64,000 bases of DNA from Choristoneura fumiferana (lineage: Eukaryota > Arthropoda > Insecta > Lepidoptera > Tortricidae), in contig NC_133494.1 in the NCBI RefSeq assembly GCF_025370935.1, forward strand, positions 19,461,627 through 19,525,626, in the 5' to 3' direction. Both the position numbers and the translations under genes were made by a program. Numbering within the stretch: position 1 is the first letter of the stretch; each line of letters begins with the position of its first letter. Below, piece by piece: positions 12,801 through 22,864 of this stretch. The notes under the pieces are model-generated. The model ran no database searches and was not told where the DNA came from. It saw nothing but the letters and a program-made list of their open reading frames with translations.

Positions 12801-14312
12801 ATTTAAGTACGCGCCAGTTCTGGGTGCCCAAAGGGGTCTACTCGTATCGACCAGAAACCAAACCAACCAAAAAAGTTTCTTAGTTTCTTGCGGCGCATTC
12901 TTCTTGGCAATGATGGTCTTTCCGAAAGCCCTGGTAGTTTAAAAATACCGGCCAAGTGCGAGTCGGACTCGCGCACGAAGGGTTCCGTACCATTATCTAT
13001 ACAACATTACATTAGCAAAGAAAACGGCAAAAAAATCAAGTTTGTTGTATTCCGGGAGCCGGAATTTATTTTAATTTAATTATTTATTTTTAAATTGATT
13101 ATACAACTAAAGATTCTGTGAATATTTCAAGGGTCCATTATTAATGGATTCACGCACGAAGTGTTCCGTACCATATAAAATTCATTAGACATTAGCAAAA
13201 AACGGCAAAACAATCAAGGTTGTTGTATGGGAGCCCCCTTAAATATTTATTTTATTCTGTTTTTAGTATTTGCTGTTATAGCGGCCACAGTAATACATAA
13301 TCTGTGAAAATTTCAAGTGTCTAACAATTACGACTCAAGAGATAGAGCCCTGTGACAGAAGGACGGCGGAGTCTCAGAAATAGGGCTCCGTTGGCACCAT
13401 TTGGGCACGGAACCCTAAAAATGGTTCTAAGATGGCGTGGAGTGTACTGTACTGTAGGGCGGAGCACAGCTTGTATAATATGTTTTGAGATCTCGAAAAC
13501 GGCTCTATTTCGATGAAATTTGCTATTAGGGGATTTTGAGGCCGATAATCTCTCTCTAATTCAAAAAGCAAGCAGTGTTCGTAAAAGTAGTGCAGAGATC
13601 GAAGACTCAGATACACTATAATACTAGTACATGTATACTATAAGTTATACAATTTAAAAAAAACAAATGGAGCATCAAATGCGGTTTCAAGTTTTTTTAT
13701 AAGTTCAATACAGGGTAAGGAATGAATAACAATAGGTGTGATTTAAAAAAATTGATCCCCGGTATCTAGAAATATAGACACATTATCGTATTGACTTAGT
13801 GGTTATATTAAATTGAGCAAAGAATCAAGAGTTCTATTTGGAAAATCTGACCAATCGACCTTTAGTTATTATCAAAAAATGTAGAGTTTGGTAGAGCTCG
13901 TGGAATAGCTTAATTATTTTTTGCAAGTTAAGAATAAACGATTAAAAAATGTATATGTGAGAAAAAATATTATGTTTAATTAATGATTGCTACAGACGAA
14001 TGTTGTGGTCTACCAAGCTGAAGTTTGATATCCTTTAAAAAATATATCGATAAGACATATCAGTCAACTTAAAAGTTCGACTTTAGTGACACATTTATTT
14101 ATTGGAAGTTCTTCAAAACTTGATAGACTTATTTGGCTGACCGTACATCGACTGCCCAACTTTGCATTCAACAAAAGTACACGTACCGTCCCGAATTCGC
14201 ATCAAACCGGCTTAACTTAACCAACCTCAACTCGTTAAACTAATTCAATTAACCAACCTTGGTGAAGTAAACTGCACAATACCGCCAAAAAGCACAGCGC
14301 TGCGGCGGCCAT
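6879..14312 (-). CDS. Ly6/uPAR (three-finger) GPI-anchored protein, gene B
   Basis: Minus-strand exons are 14312-14258, 10402-10197 and 7016-6879 (55, 206 and 138 bases), giving 132 residues. Donors are GTTGGT and GTTAGT; acceptors end TTTTTAG and CCTCAG. Intron phases are 1 and 0, as in gene A. Residues 1-19 form an Ala/Leu-rich signal peptide. The domain starts at NCYQCNS and has ten cysteines (24, 27, 35, 48, 55, 79, 90, 103, 105, 110), with RGCGWDE near residue 80 and CN at 110-111. Residues 115-132 are a hydrophobic C-terminal tail typical of a GPI signal. NDS at 31-33 is a possible N-glycosylation site. ATG is in good context just after CAAA. The introns are large (3.9 and 3.2 kb) and full of repeats, including decayed copies of the gene's own exon 2. 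The role is presumably cell-surface binding or junction assembly as for other insect Ly6 proteins, but the exact function is unknown. Confidence 0.92.
7070..7280 (+). repeat. tRNA-derived SINE (family SINE-B)
   Basis: A box-A-like TAGCCAGTGGCTAGAGAG and a degenerate box B (GGTCCTGGGTTTGATC) are followed by a body ending in GAGACTAGGACAATTTG. A longer minus-strand copy lies at 40641-40878 and a truncated one at 11762-11907. It lies in intron 2 of Ly6 gene B. Confidence 0.65.
7345..7571 (+). mobile_element. Helitron-like non-autonomous element
   Basis: The end reads CGCGGACCGAGTCGCGGG, which can fold as a short hairpin, then AAAAGCTAG before a T. A 3' hairpin followed by CTAG is the Helitron pattern. 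The same body (CCGATGAAATTCGGTATACA, then GTTCCCGCGGGAT) recurs at 21238-21459 and 40395-40601, with 3' parts at 36110-36290 and 49672-49750. The start is not sharp: it is preceded by four near-copies of AATCCCACT. It lies in intron 2 of gene B. Confidence 0.55.
8061..8193. repeat. 130-base element with inverted ends
   Basis: It runs from AAGGTAAACGTCCGAGTG to CACTCGTACGTTTACTTT, so the ends are inverted repeats. A second copy at 38970-39093 matches through the middle, including GACGACACCCTGCTGTCATC. It is a MITE-like element of unknown superfamily, in intron 2 of Ly6 gene B. Confidence 0.6.
9170..9245 (-). repeat. Fragment of the GGGTTCCGTA repeat family
   Basis: AACCCTTATAGTTTCGCCATGTCCGTCCGTCT is the end of the repeat seen in full at 18415-19120, 48232-48840 and 59345-59960. 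Only this terminal piece is present. It lies in intron 2 of Ly6 gene B. Confidence 0.5.
9320..9735 (-). pseudogene. Three decayed tandem copies of gene B exon 2 (3' half)
   Basis: Units begin at about 9320, 9463 and 9629, each aligned to the donor side of exon 2 of gene B, whose end is at 10197. The unit at 9629 keeps the donor (CAAG then GTTAGT) and reads RGCGWVESSYK in one frame and MCRRILQIVEFE in another. A deletion of about 11 bases in its middle separates them. The other two units are more diverged but keep ACTCTCGTCCCACCCT-like and GACACAT-like landmarks in order. The spacing is about 140-165 bases per unit and includes some 35 bases of flanking intron, so the duplicated unit was half exon and half splice donor region. 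None can encode a full domain. Confidence 0.8.
9830..10030 (+). mobile_element. LINE fragment, reverse transcriptase C-terminus
   Basis: One frame reads SKEWNALSAAVFPDRYN and then FKSRVNGHL before a stop at about 9958, the usual C-terminal end of Jockey/CR1-like ORF2 proteins. A 3' UTR follows, with GGTCAAACGCAAGCCTAT. The piece is inserted between two units of the exon-2 pseudo-array, so it arrived after at least part of that array had formed. Confidence 0.7.
10057..10165 (-). pseudogene. Fourth decayed copy of gene B exon 2, nearest the real exon
   Basis: It aligns base for base with most of the 3' half of the real exon (10197-10402) and lies about 140 bases from it. It keeps KVVEFE, then loses one base at the ATGAATGGC equivalent, so the later part is out of frame. 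TGG of the CGW motif has become TGA, and the donor GTTAGT has become ATTAGA. It is therefore a non-functional tandem duplicate. Confidence 0.82.
10640..10692 (-). repeat. Half copy of a palindromic MITE
   Basis: GAGGGACGGTACGATACGAACTTCGATTTTC matches one arm of the element at 63905-64000 and its relative at 20855-20990. It lies in intron 1 of Ly6 gene B. Confidence 0.5.
11008..11247. mobile_element. hAT-like remnant with a nested SINE piece
   Basis: The left end is CAGTGGAGTAGCC and the right end reads CACGCTATGCCATTG, so the termini resemble hAT-type CAGTGGCGTAGC inverted ends. The middle, about 11097-11205, is a plus-strand piece of SINE-A (CGGCACTGGGCCCGTGTGGG). The low terminal identity marks an old copy. 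Confidence 0.45.
11762..11907 (-). repeat. Truncated SINE-B copy
   Basis: AATTGACCTAGTCCCAAACT followed by AAAGCTTGTACTATGGATA matches the minus-strand SINE at 40641-40878. The tRNA-like head is missing. It lies in intron 1 of Ly6 gene B. Confidence 0.6.
11960..12060 (-). repeat. LINE 3' end fragment
   Basis: A run of T (poly-A on the minus strand) is followed by CACTGGATGGCAAACGAGCA, a motif I know from 3' ends of lepidopteran LINEs. It is too short to classify further. It lies in intron 1 of Ly6 gene B. Confidence 0.4.
12640..12785 (+). repeat. LINE 3' end fragment with (ACTTTG) tail
   Basis: TTGAGTTTCTTGCCGG, then AAGTGCTTGTTTTAGCC, AATTGAATAAAGATATTTTG and a short ACTTTG repeat follow the order of a common lepidopteran LINE 3' end. 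A second partial piece (GAGTTTCTT-like, TTGCGGCGCATTCTTCT) lies at about 12870-12940. It lies in intron 1 of Ly6 gene B. Confidence 0.5.
12945..13425 (+). repeat. GGGTTCCGTA-family repeat, diverged copy
   Basis: It starts ACCGGCCAAGTGCGAGTCGG, then AAGGGTTCCGTACC, and ends GGCACGGAACCCTAAAAA, so the termini are partly inverted. The same start and end logic is seen at 48232-48840. A related fragment (CTCGAAAACGGCTC, TTTCGATGAAATTTGCTAT) follows at 13480-13530 and recurs at 40995-41035. It lies in intron 1 of Ly6 gene B. Confidence 0.5.
14037..14152 (+). repeat. Degenerate copy of the ATCAGCCAAATA MITE
   Basis: AAAGTTCGACTTTAGTGACA and TTATTTGGCTGACCGTAC match the better copies at 20572-20749 and 51855-52027; the opposite end is lost. 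It lies in intron 1 of gene B, just inside its first exon. Confidence 0.5.
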
Positions 14313-14374
14313 TTTGTTTTCGGTTAATTCCAGAATACACCGGTGCGTGGTCAGCGCTCAGTCGCCGTCCGCAG

Positions 14375-14405
14375 ACTGCCGAGCGGCTGTAGTAAAATAT
14401 AAACC
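14375..14405 (-). promoter_or_regulatory. Probable core promoter of Ly6 gene B
   Basis: On the minus strand TTTATATTTT (14394-14405) lies about 24 bases before a CAGT initiator (14378-14375), and the start codon is about 65 bases further on. The spacing is near the usual 25-30 bases. No other TATA-like site is nearer to the start codon. Confidence 0.45.
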
Positions 14406-14419
14406 GATGCTTAGAGGTT

Positions 14420-17400
14420 ATATCTATGTCCTAAATGAGCCGACGCTTATTCAATTGCCGTAATTCAGTGACAAATTGACGGTGAGCCGGTGCCGGTAAG
14501 CACTGATTTATAATAGGTTTTTAAATTCCTGCAAAATGATCCGATGGGGTTAAGGCGTGTTTACTTACGCATGCTGAACTGTTTTGGTAAAATGAAAAAT
14601 GTAAATGGCATTCGGTATAGCTTTAACTGTTGACTGTCAAAGGTTGACTGTTAGAGATCCCTTAAAGGGATAAGTTCGCCGCGCCTTTGTACATGTATCT
14701 TAAAGTTTGTCAATTGTGTTTGTTTATTTATTTTTGCGCAATAAGTAAATGTTAGAATTTACATGTACCATACTTATGTATGTAGAATTAAAAAAAAGGT
14801 TAATTGCGAGCCAGAATCAAGCATCGAGGATTTCGAAAAAAAATCTTGGCATCCATGAATATCCAGTTTAGGCAGATCCCTGCTCCTGACCAAACTGTAC
14901 GCAGTGTGGGATCATGTTAGATTAGTTCTTTAAACATAACAATATCATAATTAATAACATAATTTACCTAACTATTTAAAACAACAACTAGGCATAAAAA
15001 GTAACTAACTAAACTAAGACTAGAAAGAATGTAGGTACACAACGTAAATAAAAGCATTGTTATAAAGCCAGCTTCTTATCTTATACAAACAAAAATAAGT
15101 AGCTAATTTCGGCTTGCAGAACTTTACTTAACAGCAAATTTGGCATTTGGTTTTACATTGGTTAACGTTGTAATGACTAGGTGCAACTCGCACTAACTAG
15201 TTATATCCGCTTCAATTTAGTTAACCATAAGAAGTGTGGACCAGATCTTTTGGTACACATTGTGAACATGCGTACTTTGCTTTATAATGATATTATTTAA
15301 TAACGATATTGATTATGTTTATAGAACTTTGTGTTCATTAAGAATAATAATATACAAGGTGTTAATTAAATAACTGAAAACCAGAGAGTAGTTTAATCAG
15401 AACCCAGAGTAGAGTCGATTACATAACGTCAGGTGAGCAAAAGTCACTACTGCAAAAAAAGGTTAGTGGGATATTAACTTTACGATGCTATAGGTACATA
15501 ACTTTAATTAACCTTCTTCACTTTAAGTGGTAATTAGTGACTTTTGCTTACCACCCGACGTATGTTTTAAATCAGGTTGTTTTTGTGTTTTTATATTATC
15601 CTTTTTTTATTGGGTCCAAATCTAAATGTTAATTAAATATTTTAGCGAGGTATTTAGATAATACGGTATTTGACTATTTTGTATATATTTTATAAATTAA
15701 AAACTCACAATGCCAATCGAATAGAGAAACAATTTTTAAGCTTTTACAAATAACAAAGTTATAATGGTTTGAAATTCAAGATTAGACAGAGAAAGACATA
15801 CTGGCATGTGACGTCACACGCCAGTACCGCCATACTTGCTGCATAGAGAAAAGCGTTTGAGAAAGAGACAGGTATATAGATATTTCAAAAAATCACTATA
15901 AATCCAATTTTCGACCGATTTAAATTTTGTCTTCGCTAAACACTATCTGTATATCTATATTTTCAAAATAATATTAAGATATGGTAAATTAAGGAGTTGT
16001 CAAATACCGTATTTAATACTGGCTGTTTTGCTGTCAGTTTGACTTTCTGCTAAAAACGGCGAAGCATAACCTAGCGCACGCAACTGACAACTACAAATTA
16101 CGAGTGTAGAGTTAGAAATCAAGTAGAATTACTGACTAAGCAAATCACACGATTATTTTATGAAATACCTAATGAAGATATTCGAAAATAAAGTCAATCA
16201 ACTAACTTAAAACGAAAAAATCGACTCGAGAACCGACCTTTATCTTTGTCAATTGTGTTTTAAAAATTACCTAGAGATATGAGAACCATCTATGTAGTAA
16301 TAACTGATTAACCGAGAACAAAACAACAGTTTCATGTTAGTTTTTTTCGCAGCTTCGACATAAACGCTTTAAAACTTTTTAAAGAAATTTCAAAAAGATT
16401 AGTAGACGTCACAGGTGACCGAAGAGCTTCCTCGGACAAATAATTAGCCTAGCTATTCTAAGAGGAAACGCTGCCATCTTCGGGACCTTCCGTAAGGGGT
16501 ACTCTTTATGTAATTTGTTTTAGTTTTAGAGCTATTTTTATTTTATGTAAGTTTTTTATTTTATGTAGGTAGTTTTGTTAGTTATGTTATGTATGATAGA
16601 AGAAAACACTATTTGTAATGCCAGCAATCACTTTACTCTCCGTATTTTATATTACAAAGCTTTTTAGGTCTCCTGCCTTCACTTTTCTTCGCGCCGTTTT
16701 CGGAACAACTTCTTTTTTTTGTCACCCGCTGGTGCCACAGATTCGTCTCCTGTCAGCCACACCACCAGTGCTGCCATCTATTTTGCTTTATAATCTATTT
16801 ACATATTTGATATGAATCGGTGTAGAAACAGAGTTCGCTAACATGTATGAGGAGAAATTTAAGTTAAAAATTGTATTTTGTTAAAAAATGTTTTATTATA
16901 TTCATTTCTACTTATGCCAATTTGATCCAAATTTGTAGAGTCGTTAATAGCGAAGTACTTATGTAGTAACAAACAAACACATAAAGATTAACCGTTAAAC
17001 GAAAAATTCTTATGTATGTATTTATATATTTAAGGGATGTTTTTGTGGAAGTTTTCGGAGCCGGATATTAGCAATAGAGCTAGTTTTGTTTTATCTCTAC
17101 TTATTGTAAATATACCTACACTACACACATCAAAACAAGCTTGAAATACTCATTACGCCTAAACAAGTTTGATGTTTATGGTGCCAATCATTCTATCATT
17201 GCACTGATTCTCCTTGAGGTAAATATGCCAAGTGTATACTTACAAAAAATACTACGAGCTACGAATAAATAATAAGTAAGGAATTTTAAATGCGTTATAG
17301 AAATGACCTTCCGTGTCCTAGTAGGCGGGGCTTAAAAGCGTGTTCTGCGCTTCATTTGACTGACATCTGACATTGCATCACGCGAGCAAACCAATCCCTG

Positions 17401-17570
17401 CTTTCTTTCTGAATTTTAACCAATCAAGAAGCAGGTCTATTTGCAACTTCTAAAATGATTCGTATTTGAATCATAAGTCGTTTTCGGTTAAGGTATGGCC
17501 ACTTTTTGTGTGGGATTTGTTCTGAGTTACGCTTCCTGACTTATTATTTATTCGTAGACTAGGTACATGG
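14420..17570. other. Intergenic DNA between divergent Ly6 pairs, left part
   Basis: No exon with Ly6 or other protein motifs is seen. At about 14645-14700 and again at 36640-36690 there is a piece with CCCTTAAAGGGATAAGTTCG followed by CTTTGTACAT, a LINE 3' UTR motif. A fold-back at 15427-15560 is listed separately. The rest is AT-rich and unassigned. Confidence 0.4.
15427..15560. repeat. Short fold-back element
   Basis: ACGTCAGGTGAGCAAAAGTC near the left end faces GACTTTTGCTTACCACCCGA near the right end. The arms are about 25 bases with a few mismatches. It is MITE-like, with no second copy seen in this window. Confidence 0.4.
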
Positions 17571-17576
17571 CTGATG

Positions 17577-17770
17577 GCCGATCAGGTCAGAAGGATCTCC
17601 AATAGCGTCCGCGGACCGGGAGACGAGCTGTCGGTAGGCCTCCAACAAGATGGAGCGACGATCGCGGTGGATACGGAAACCACAAGACCGGTCTGAGTGG
17701 AGAGCATTGAGGGAGGCCTATGTCCAGCAGTGGAAGTCTTTCGGCTGACATGATGATGATGATGATACTA
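17577..17770 (+). mobile_element. 3' end of an RTE-clade LINE
   Basis: One frame ends DRSEWRALREAYVQQWKSFG followed by TGA at 17746-17748, then a (ATG)n tail. EAYVQQW at the C-terminus and a short microsatellite tail are hallmarks of RTE endonuclease-reverse transcriptases. Only the last portion remains. A second, more decayed 3' end lies at 32375-32430. Confidence 0.75.
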
Positions 17771-18154
17771 CAAGCTATATATATTTGTGTCACATTATGG
17801 TGCGAGGATATGTCGTGATCCCTCCGTGTCGGTAAACGGCGGTATCCTGCGCACACGCTAACGAGGCAATGGTGATAGTTAAGGCCAGTTTAGCAAGAAA
17901 GCAGCTAGAAAAATAGTACAAGTTGGATTACATTGAGATTCGATAAAGCTAACGACTAGCTAAAGTGCTCGATCGAGCGCCGCAATGTCATGCGACTTGC
18001 ATGATTTTTCTCGCAAGTCGAAACTGGGCTTAGAATATCTTTTGTTAAATATAAGGTCACGCGACACATTTTTCTCTATAACAGGGTTTCTTATACTTTT
18101 TGCAGTAGTCACGGACACTTTCACAATTTAAACTATTTCCTAGATATGTCTACA

Positions 18155-18310
18155 GACTCACCTCACCGCGACCTTACGATAGCTAAGCTTATGCAAAATT
18201 GCGTGTTCATGCAGTTCCTCCACATCCACATGTGAGAACACACACAAATCACACAAACCCATCTATCACCACCACCCCACTACAATGACGCGTTTCGAAC
18301 TCAACCAGAG
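18155..18310 (+). repeat. Single-arm relative of the long palindrome at 20116
   Basis: GCGACCTTACGATAGCTAAG, then GCGTGTTCATGCAGTTCCTC and CCCATCTATCACCACCACC, occur in the same order as one arm plus centre of the fold-back at 20116-20403. This shows the ancestral unit was not palindromic. It continues into ACGCGTTTCGAACTCAACCA, a motif frequent in lepidopteran repeats. Confidence 0.6.
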
Positions 18311-18414
18311 TCATCTTCAGAGTGACACAACCGTACACCATGCTAATCCAAAGCAAAGCAAAGTAACGCCTGATTCAATAAATTATTTAAAATGGTACAA
18401 TAAAACTTAAAAAA

Positions 18415-19120
18415 AATTTTTTAGTGCACCTCCCATAGACGTAAAGTGGGGGTGATTTTTTTTCTCATCCAACCCTATAGTGTGGCGTATCGTTGGAGAG
18501 GCCAAGAGCGTGTCGGAAACGCCCAAAATAGGGTTCGGTAGCCATTACGAAAAAATTAATTAATATTTTCTAAGGATTTCGTATTTTGTACGGAATATTC
18601 AAAGTTTAGGTATATTTAATACCTTAAGCTGTTATTTACTCTTAAACTACTAATAATTCTCAAGAAAACTTAACCGTTATAGTTTTCCTTGTAAGTTTGA
18701 TATACTTACTACCATCCTAATTTTTTTTCAAATTTTCCCACACACCCGTTTAGATTTTAGAGGGCGGGGGGCACGCTCGATTTTAATGAAAATTTGCACT
18801 TTAAAGTTGAATATTTTGCAAACAAATCACTGAATGAAAAAACGTTTTAGCAACCCCCTAATGGTATAAGGTAAAAGACCTATCCAACGATACCCCACAC
18901 TACAAGGTTGGATGAGAAAAAAAATATCATTCCCACTTTACGTCTAAAGGAGGTAATCTAAAAAAAAAATTTTTTTGTACCATTGTATTGTACATATTCG
19001 TGCAAAATTACAGCTTTCTAGCATTGATAGTCCCTGAGCAAAGCCACGGACGGACAGACAGACAGACAGACATGGTGAAACTATAAGGGTTCCGTTTTGA
19101 CCATTTTGGCTACAACACTA
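18415..19120 (+). repeat. GGGTTCCGTA-family repeat
   Basis: It contains GGCCAAGAGCGTGTCGGAAA, AGGGTTCGGTAGCCATTACG, a GACAGACAGACAGACAGAC run near 19050, and the end ACTATAAGGGTTCCGTTTTG. The opposite-strand copy at 59345-59960 matches over most of its length, including CGTAAAGTGGGGGTGATTTT. It is a non-coding interspersed element whose superfamily is not known to me. An extra partial duplication at the left end (18420-18480) suggests a nested or rearranged copy. Confidence 0.65.
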
Positions 19121-20115
19121 AAAACAACAATCTATAAAAAATTACAATATATATTACTTTTTTACATACGCTCAATAAGAGTAATGCAATGGTCATCTGT
19201 TTACAATACAATACAATGCAAATTTTTTTTTTGTACACTAGAAATAGTAAGCGATACAGAAAACAGGAAAAAAATCTTATAGCAAAACAAATTGTTCCGC
19301 GGTTATTTTTTTGCAAAGTGCTTTAAATGCTTGCAAATTTAGCCAACAGATTCAACTTGAAAACTATTTAAAACTAATTGGACTATGCATAATTTAATGA
19401 ATTCATCGTTAATATAATTAAATATGTTCATTTTCGTAATCATTAATCGTGTTTCACGAAATTAAATCTTTTTTATTATTTTTGCACAGTTGTCATTTTG
19501 AGGTTATGTCCACGCCATATAAATTGTCTATACACAAAAAATTAAAAGGGCGATAATCCTTCATTCCAATACTGGCTGTTTAGGGGTTTCCAGAATACTT
19601 TATAAAAAAAACTTTAATCCCTAGAGATTAATAAGGAGCTTTAGTCCCGATATGCAGACTAAAATAAAATTTTATGAGCATGAGAAGTGAAAACAATATT
19701 CAACATGACCGTCATGATTTTTTTATTTTTTTTTATTTTATAAAATCATTGGTGACTATCCTCTGCCCCCAGGGTCTGTGCGTCAACGATTTCAGCTCCA
19801 ATTGCCGTAACGCAGGACTTCCTCCAATCTACCGTCTCCGTGTACAGAAATACTTTGCCCACGCACTCCACCACGTCGCCTTATCGCTAGGGGATAGAGT
19901 CCAAAATGCAACCGACATACGTCACGTGACATTGACGTGGAAATAAGCGGTATTAGGCTTACTGGCACAATATAAGTCCTAGCCTTCTGTAAATTGAAGG
20001 GAATGTTACAATTGGGATCAAGGGGTTTGGCTAGAAATTGCTTTCATAGTGGAATTTCGTGATTAGACGTGCTAAATAATTTATTGAATCAGGCGTTACT
20101 TTGCGGAGGTCCATA

Positions 20116-20403
20116 TCAATGAACTAAAAGAATTTCTTTGCTCACCCGCGACCTTATGATAGCTAAGTTTATGCAAGATATGCGTGTTCATGCAATTCCT
20201 CCACCTCCACACTGTAAGAACAGAGAGAGAGAGAAATCACAAAACGCGTCAGTGTAGTGTGGTGGTGGTGGTGATAGATGGGTTTGTGTGATTTGTGTGT
20301 GTTCTTACAGTGTGGTGGAGGAACTGCATGAACACGCATATCTTGCATAAACTTAGCTATCATAAGGTCGCGGGTGAGCAAAGAAATTCTTTTAGTTCAT
20401 TGA
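20116..20403. repeat. Near-perfect 105-base inverted repeat
   Basis: Left arm 20116-20221 and right arm 20301-20403 are reverse complements apart from one substitution and one three-base indel. They are separated by about 79 bases that include (GA)n, an ACGCGTCAGTGTAG stretch and (GGT)n. Both arms run from TCAATGAACTAAAAGAATTT to CACACTGTAAGAAC. Such high arm identity implies a recent inversion-duplication or gene conversion between arms. Confidence 0.88.
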
Positions 20404-20571
20404 TTAGACATAAGTTAATGCGCGCACCGGGCCAGCGTGGCTACTCTGAGAAGCAGCCTGTGTAAAACAGCGATGCGTTATCTACCTAGCAGAGATGATG
20501 AAGATGATAAGGCGGACAGACAGATAGACAGACGAATAGACGGACGGTCGTGTTCATCGACATATCCTGTA

Positions 20572-20749
20572 ATGTACCATCAGCCAAATAAATGGTCTAT
20601 CATTTTTTAAACAAGTTCCTATCAAATGGATATGTCGCTAAAGTCGAACTTTCAAGTTGACGGACACGTCTATTGGCATTATTGTTTTGTGACATGCAAA
20701 CGATTATCAACTTTAGGGTGGTAGACCATATATTTGGCTGATGGTACAT
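20572..20749. mobile_element. MITE with ATGTACCATCAGCCAAATA inverted ends
   Basis: The 178-base element has inverted ends of about 25 bases: ATGTACCATCAGCCAAATA at the left and its complement at the right, continuing into ATGGTCT. An inverted-orientation copy lies at 51855-52027 and a decayed one at 14037-14152. It has no coding capacity. Confidence 0.75.
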
Positions 20750-20854
20750 GGCATGTATATCTATAGAATATATTGTCCGACACAATGTAAATTGTTATGG
20801 AAATAAATATACGGCATAGGTTGCTGTTGCTACCTCACCGGGCAGTTTTCCAAA

Positions 20855-20990
20855 CAGCAGGGCTACTACGAAACTCGAAACTCGAAGTTCGTGTCGTATC
20901 GTCAATCTCGCTCTCGTATTAAATAGTACAAGTGTCAGAGGGACCGCACGACACGAACTTGGAGTTTCGAGTTTCGTAGTACCCCTGCTG
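20855..20990. mobile_element. Palindromic MITE (CTACTACGAAACTCGAA ends)
   Basis: Arms of about 42 bases (CAGCAGGGCTACTACGAAAC at the left, complement at the right with two or three mismatches) enclose TCTCGCTCTCGTATTAAATA. Related sequence lies at 10640-10692 and at 63905 to the window end. Confidence 0.75.
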
Positions 20991-21237
20991 CTTACGATGT
21001 ATCGAACCACACGGCCGGGATATCCGCGATATCTCTAAACACTGCCTACAAGTAGGTAACTACTAAAATGTATTATTCCATGATTTATGAACAGGAATTA
21101 TGAATTCTCGAAAATACTGACTAGTGTTTGATCTTTATGCTGTTCGTACAGTCAACAGCATCAATATCTGACAAAACAAAGCGTGCGTTGCGTGCATAAA
21201 TATCTGATACGACTTTATTACTAGGGCCGGTAGAAAA

Positions 21238-21459
21238 TCCTATCCTACTTCCTACTAATGTGAAAGGTTTGTGAAGATGTTTGGATGTTTGTTACTCAAT
21301 CCCGTCTAACCGCTAAACTGATTTAGATGAAATTCGGTGTACAGATAGTTTAAGACCCGGGGAAGGACTTAGGATAGTTTTTATCCCGGAAAATTGTATA
21401 GTTCCCGCGGGATAGCGATAAACGAATACTACGCGGACGGAGTCGCGGGCAACAGCTAG
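21238..21459 (+). mobile_element. Helitron-like non-autonomous element
   Basis: It starts TCCTATCCTACTTCCTAC and ends GCGGACGGAGTCGCGGGC, AACAG, CTAG before T. TC at the start, a 3' hairpin, and CTAG inserted before a T are the Helitron rules. It is the best preserved copy of the family in the window. Confidence 0.6.
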
Positions 21460-21530
21460 TTTTAGATATTTTTGCACGCTCCGCTGTGGTAGATACAGAT
21501 TGACTGTATTGTACCTATGTATTGTACCTA

Positions 21531-21821
21531 CCGTGGTGGCCTAGTGGTTTGACCTATCGTCTCTCAAGCAGAGGGTCGTGGGTTCAAACCCGGCTCGCAC
21601 CTCTGATTTTTTCGAATTCTTGTGTGAAATTTACCACGAGCTTGCGGTGAAGGAAAACATCGTGAGGAAACCTGCACAAACCTGCGAAGCAATTCAATGG
21701 TGCGTGTGATGTTCCCAATCCGCACTGGCCCGCGTGGGAACTACGGCCCAAGCCCTCTTGTTCTGAGAGGAGCCTGTGCCCAGCAGTGGGACGTATATAG
21801 GCTGGGATGATGATGATGATG
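21531..21821 (+). mobile_element. SINE-A, complete, with target site duplication
   Basis: The tRNA-like head has box A (TGGCCTAGTGG) and box B (GGTTCAAACC). The body runs through ACCACGAGCTTGCGGTGAAG and GGGACGTATATAGGCTGG to a (GATG)n tail. ATTGTACCTA directly precedes the head (21521-21530) and is repeated directly after the tail (21822-21831), a 10-base target duplication. This fixes both ends of the element. Confidence 0.88.
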
Positions 21822-21904
21822 ATTGTACCTACCTACACTTCAAAGCGCTATCACGAAATGAGTTAAAATTGTCCTCATTTTTAAACCTCGACTCCTCTTA
21901 TTTT

Positions 21905-22120
21905 GCCGGGTGCGCCGGGTGTTATAAGTTTGACACCAATGTCTCTCTGTCTGTATTAACATATAACGGATGAACCGATTTAAATGAGGTTTTTTTGGCG
22001 TGAAAGCGAGTTTTCTAACGATGGTCGTAGCTATGTCTCATTAAAATCGGTTCAGCCGTTTTTGAGATATTGAGCTTTGAAATGACGATAGTTTTTTCAA
22101 CTAGGTTAAGTAGGTAAGTT
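21905..22120 (+). repeat. Second copy of the window-start repeat
   Basis: It carries GGTGTTATAAGTTTGACACC, GGATGAACCGATTT, AAAATCGGTTCAGCCGTTTT and TGAGATATTGAGCTTTGAAA in the same order as 1-260. Class unknown. Confidence 0.6.
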
Positions 22121-22864
22121 AGGTTATGCCCATTCTATTTCATCAACATTATATCAGCTGAAAAGCCGTCCGTCCAAAGTTGTAACTCACATTAACTGTT
22201 TTGTATGTGTACTGATATAGTGAAAAAAGTTTTTACACAGACCGAGTAAAAATCAATCAGTCAATGTCGTAAAGACTTTTTAAGACTTGGAAAAACTTTT
22301 CTCAGTTAAACTATATTATGTATGTAAACTCTTTAAGTATTGTATCTATAGAAATGGAGAAGCAAAAACACAATTTACAAATGTTGAGATACATGTATGT
22401 ACATACGTTACCTACAATCGAACTGTAGTATGGCAATTGGCCACTTTCAGTGTTTAGCAGTAACAAAATAGTTTACTGCTACATAAACGCATATTGCTTG
22501 TGTCAGCGACAATCATGATGTATATAATCTAAGGTTTACTTAATAAAAAGGGGTTCTTGTTCTCTTTACGCACAACTACAGATATCGTCTTATTGACCAC
22601 CACCTCCCACATCTCCTTATATTACAGAACCATTTGATTCTTGGCCTACCGTAGAACGTTCTCACAGTAAGTGTCATAATAAATTCCCTAGAGTGAAGCA
22701 ATGCGATGTCACTGACATTTTCTACGAAAATGTTCCACAGTGGGCCATAATTCAGTTGATTCGAGTGTACAAGGACGGACTTATCCCTTGAAGGGATCTC
22801 CACCAGTCAACCTTTGAGTGGCTGAAAGGAGCATTCAGTTGGGGACCGACAATGAGTGTGTAAG
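22121..22864. other. Intergenic, mostly unassigned
   Basis: No gene is seen. At 22765-22815 there is a short repeat, GGACGGACTTATCCCTTGAA, then GATCTCCACCAGTCAACCTT. It recurs at 50188-50230 next to a TTTATTGTAC stretch and looks like a LINE 3' UTR on the minus strand. Confidence 0.4.

Noticed and set aside
19674..19946. Possible exon starting after CCCCCAG at 19773
   Set aside because: The frame stays open for about 57 codons, but there is no matching donor, partner exon or motif. It may be part of an unrecognised repeat.
20221..20300. CRISPR-like or other prokaryotic repeat array
   Set aside because: Repeats in the window are eukaryotic transposons and microsatellites; there is no spacer-repeat regularity anywhere.
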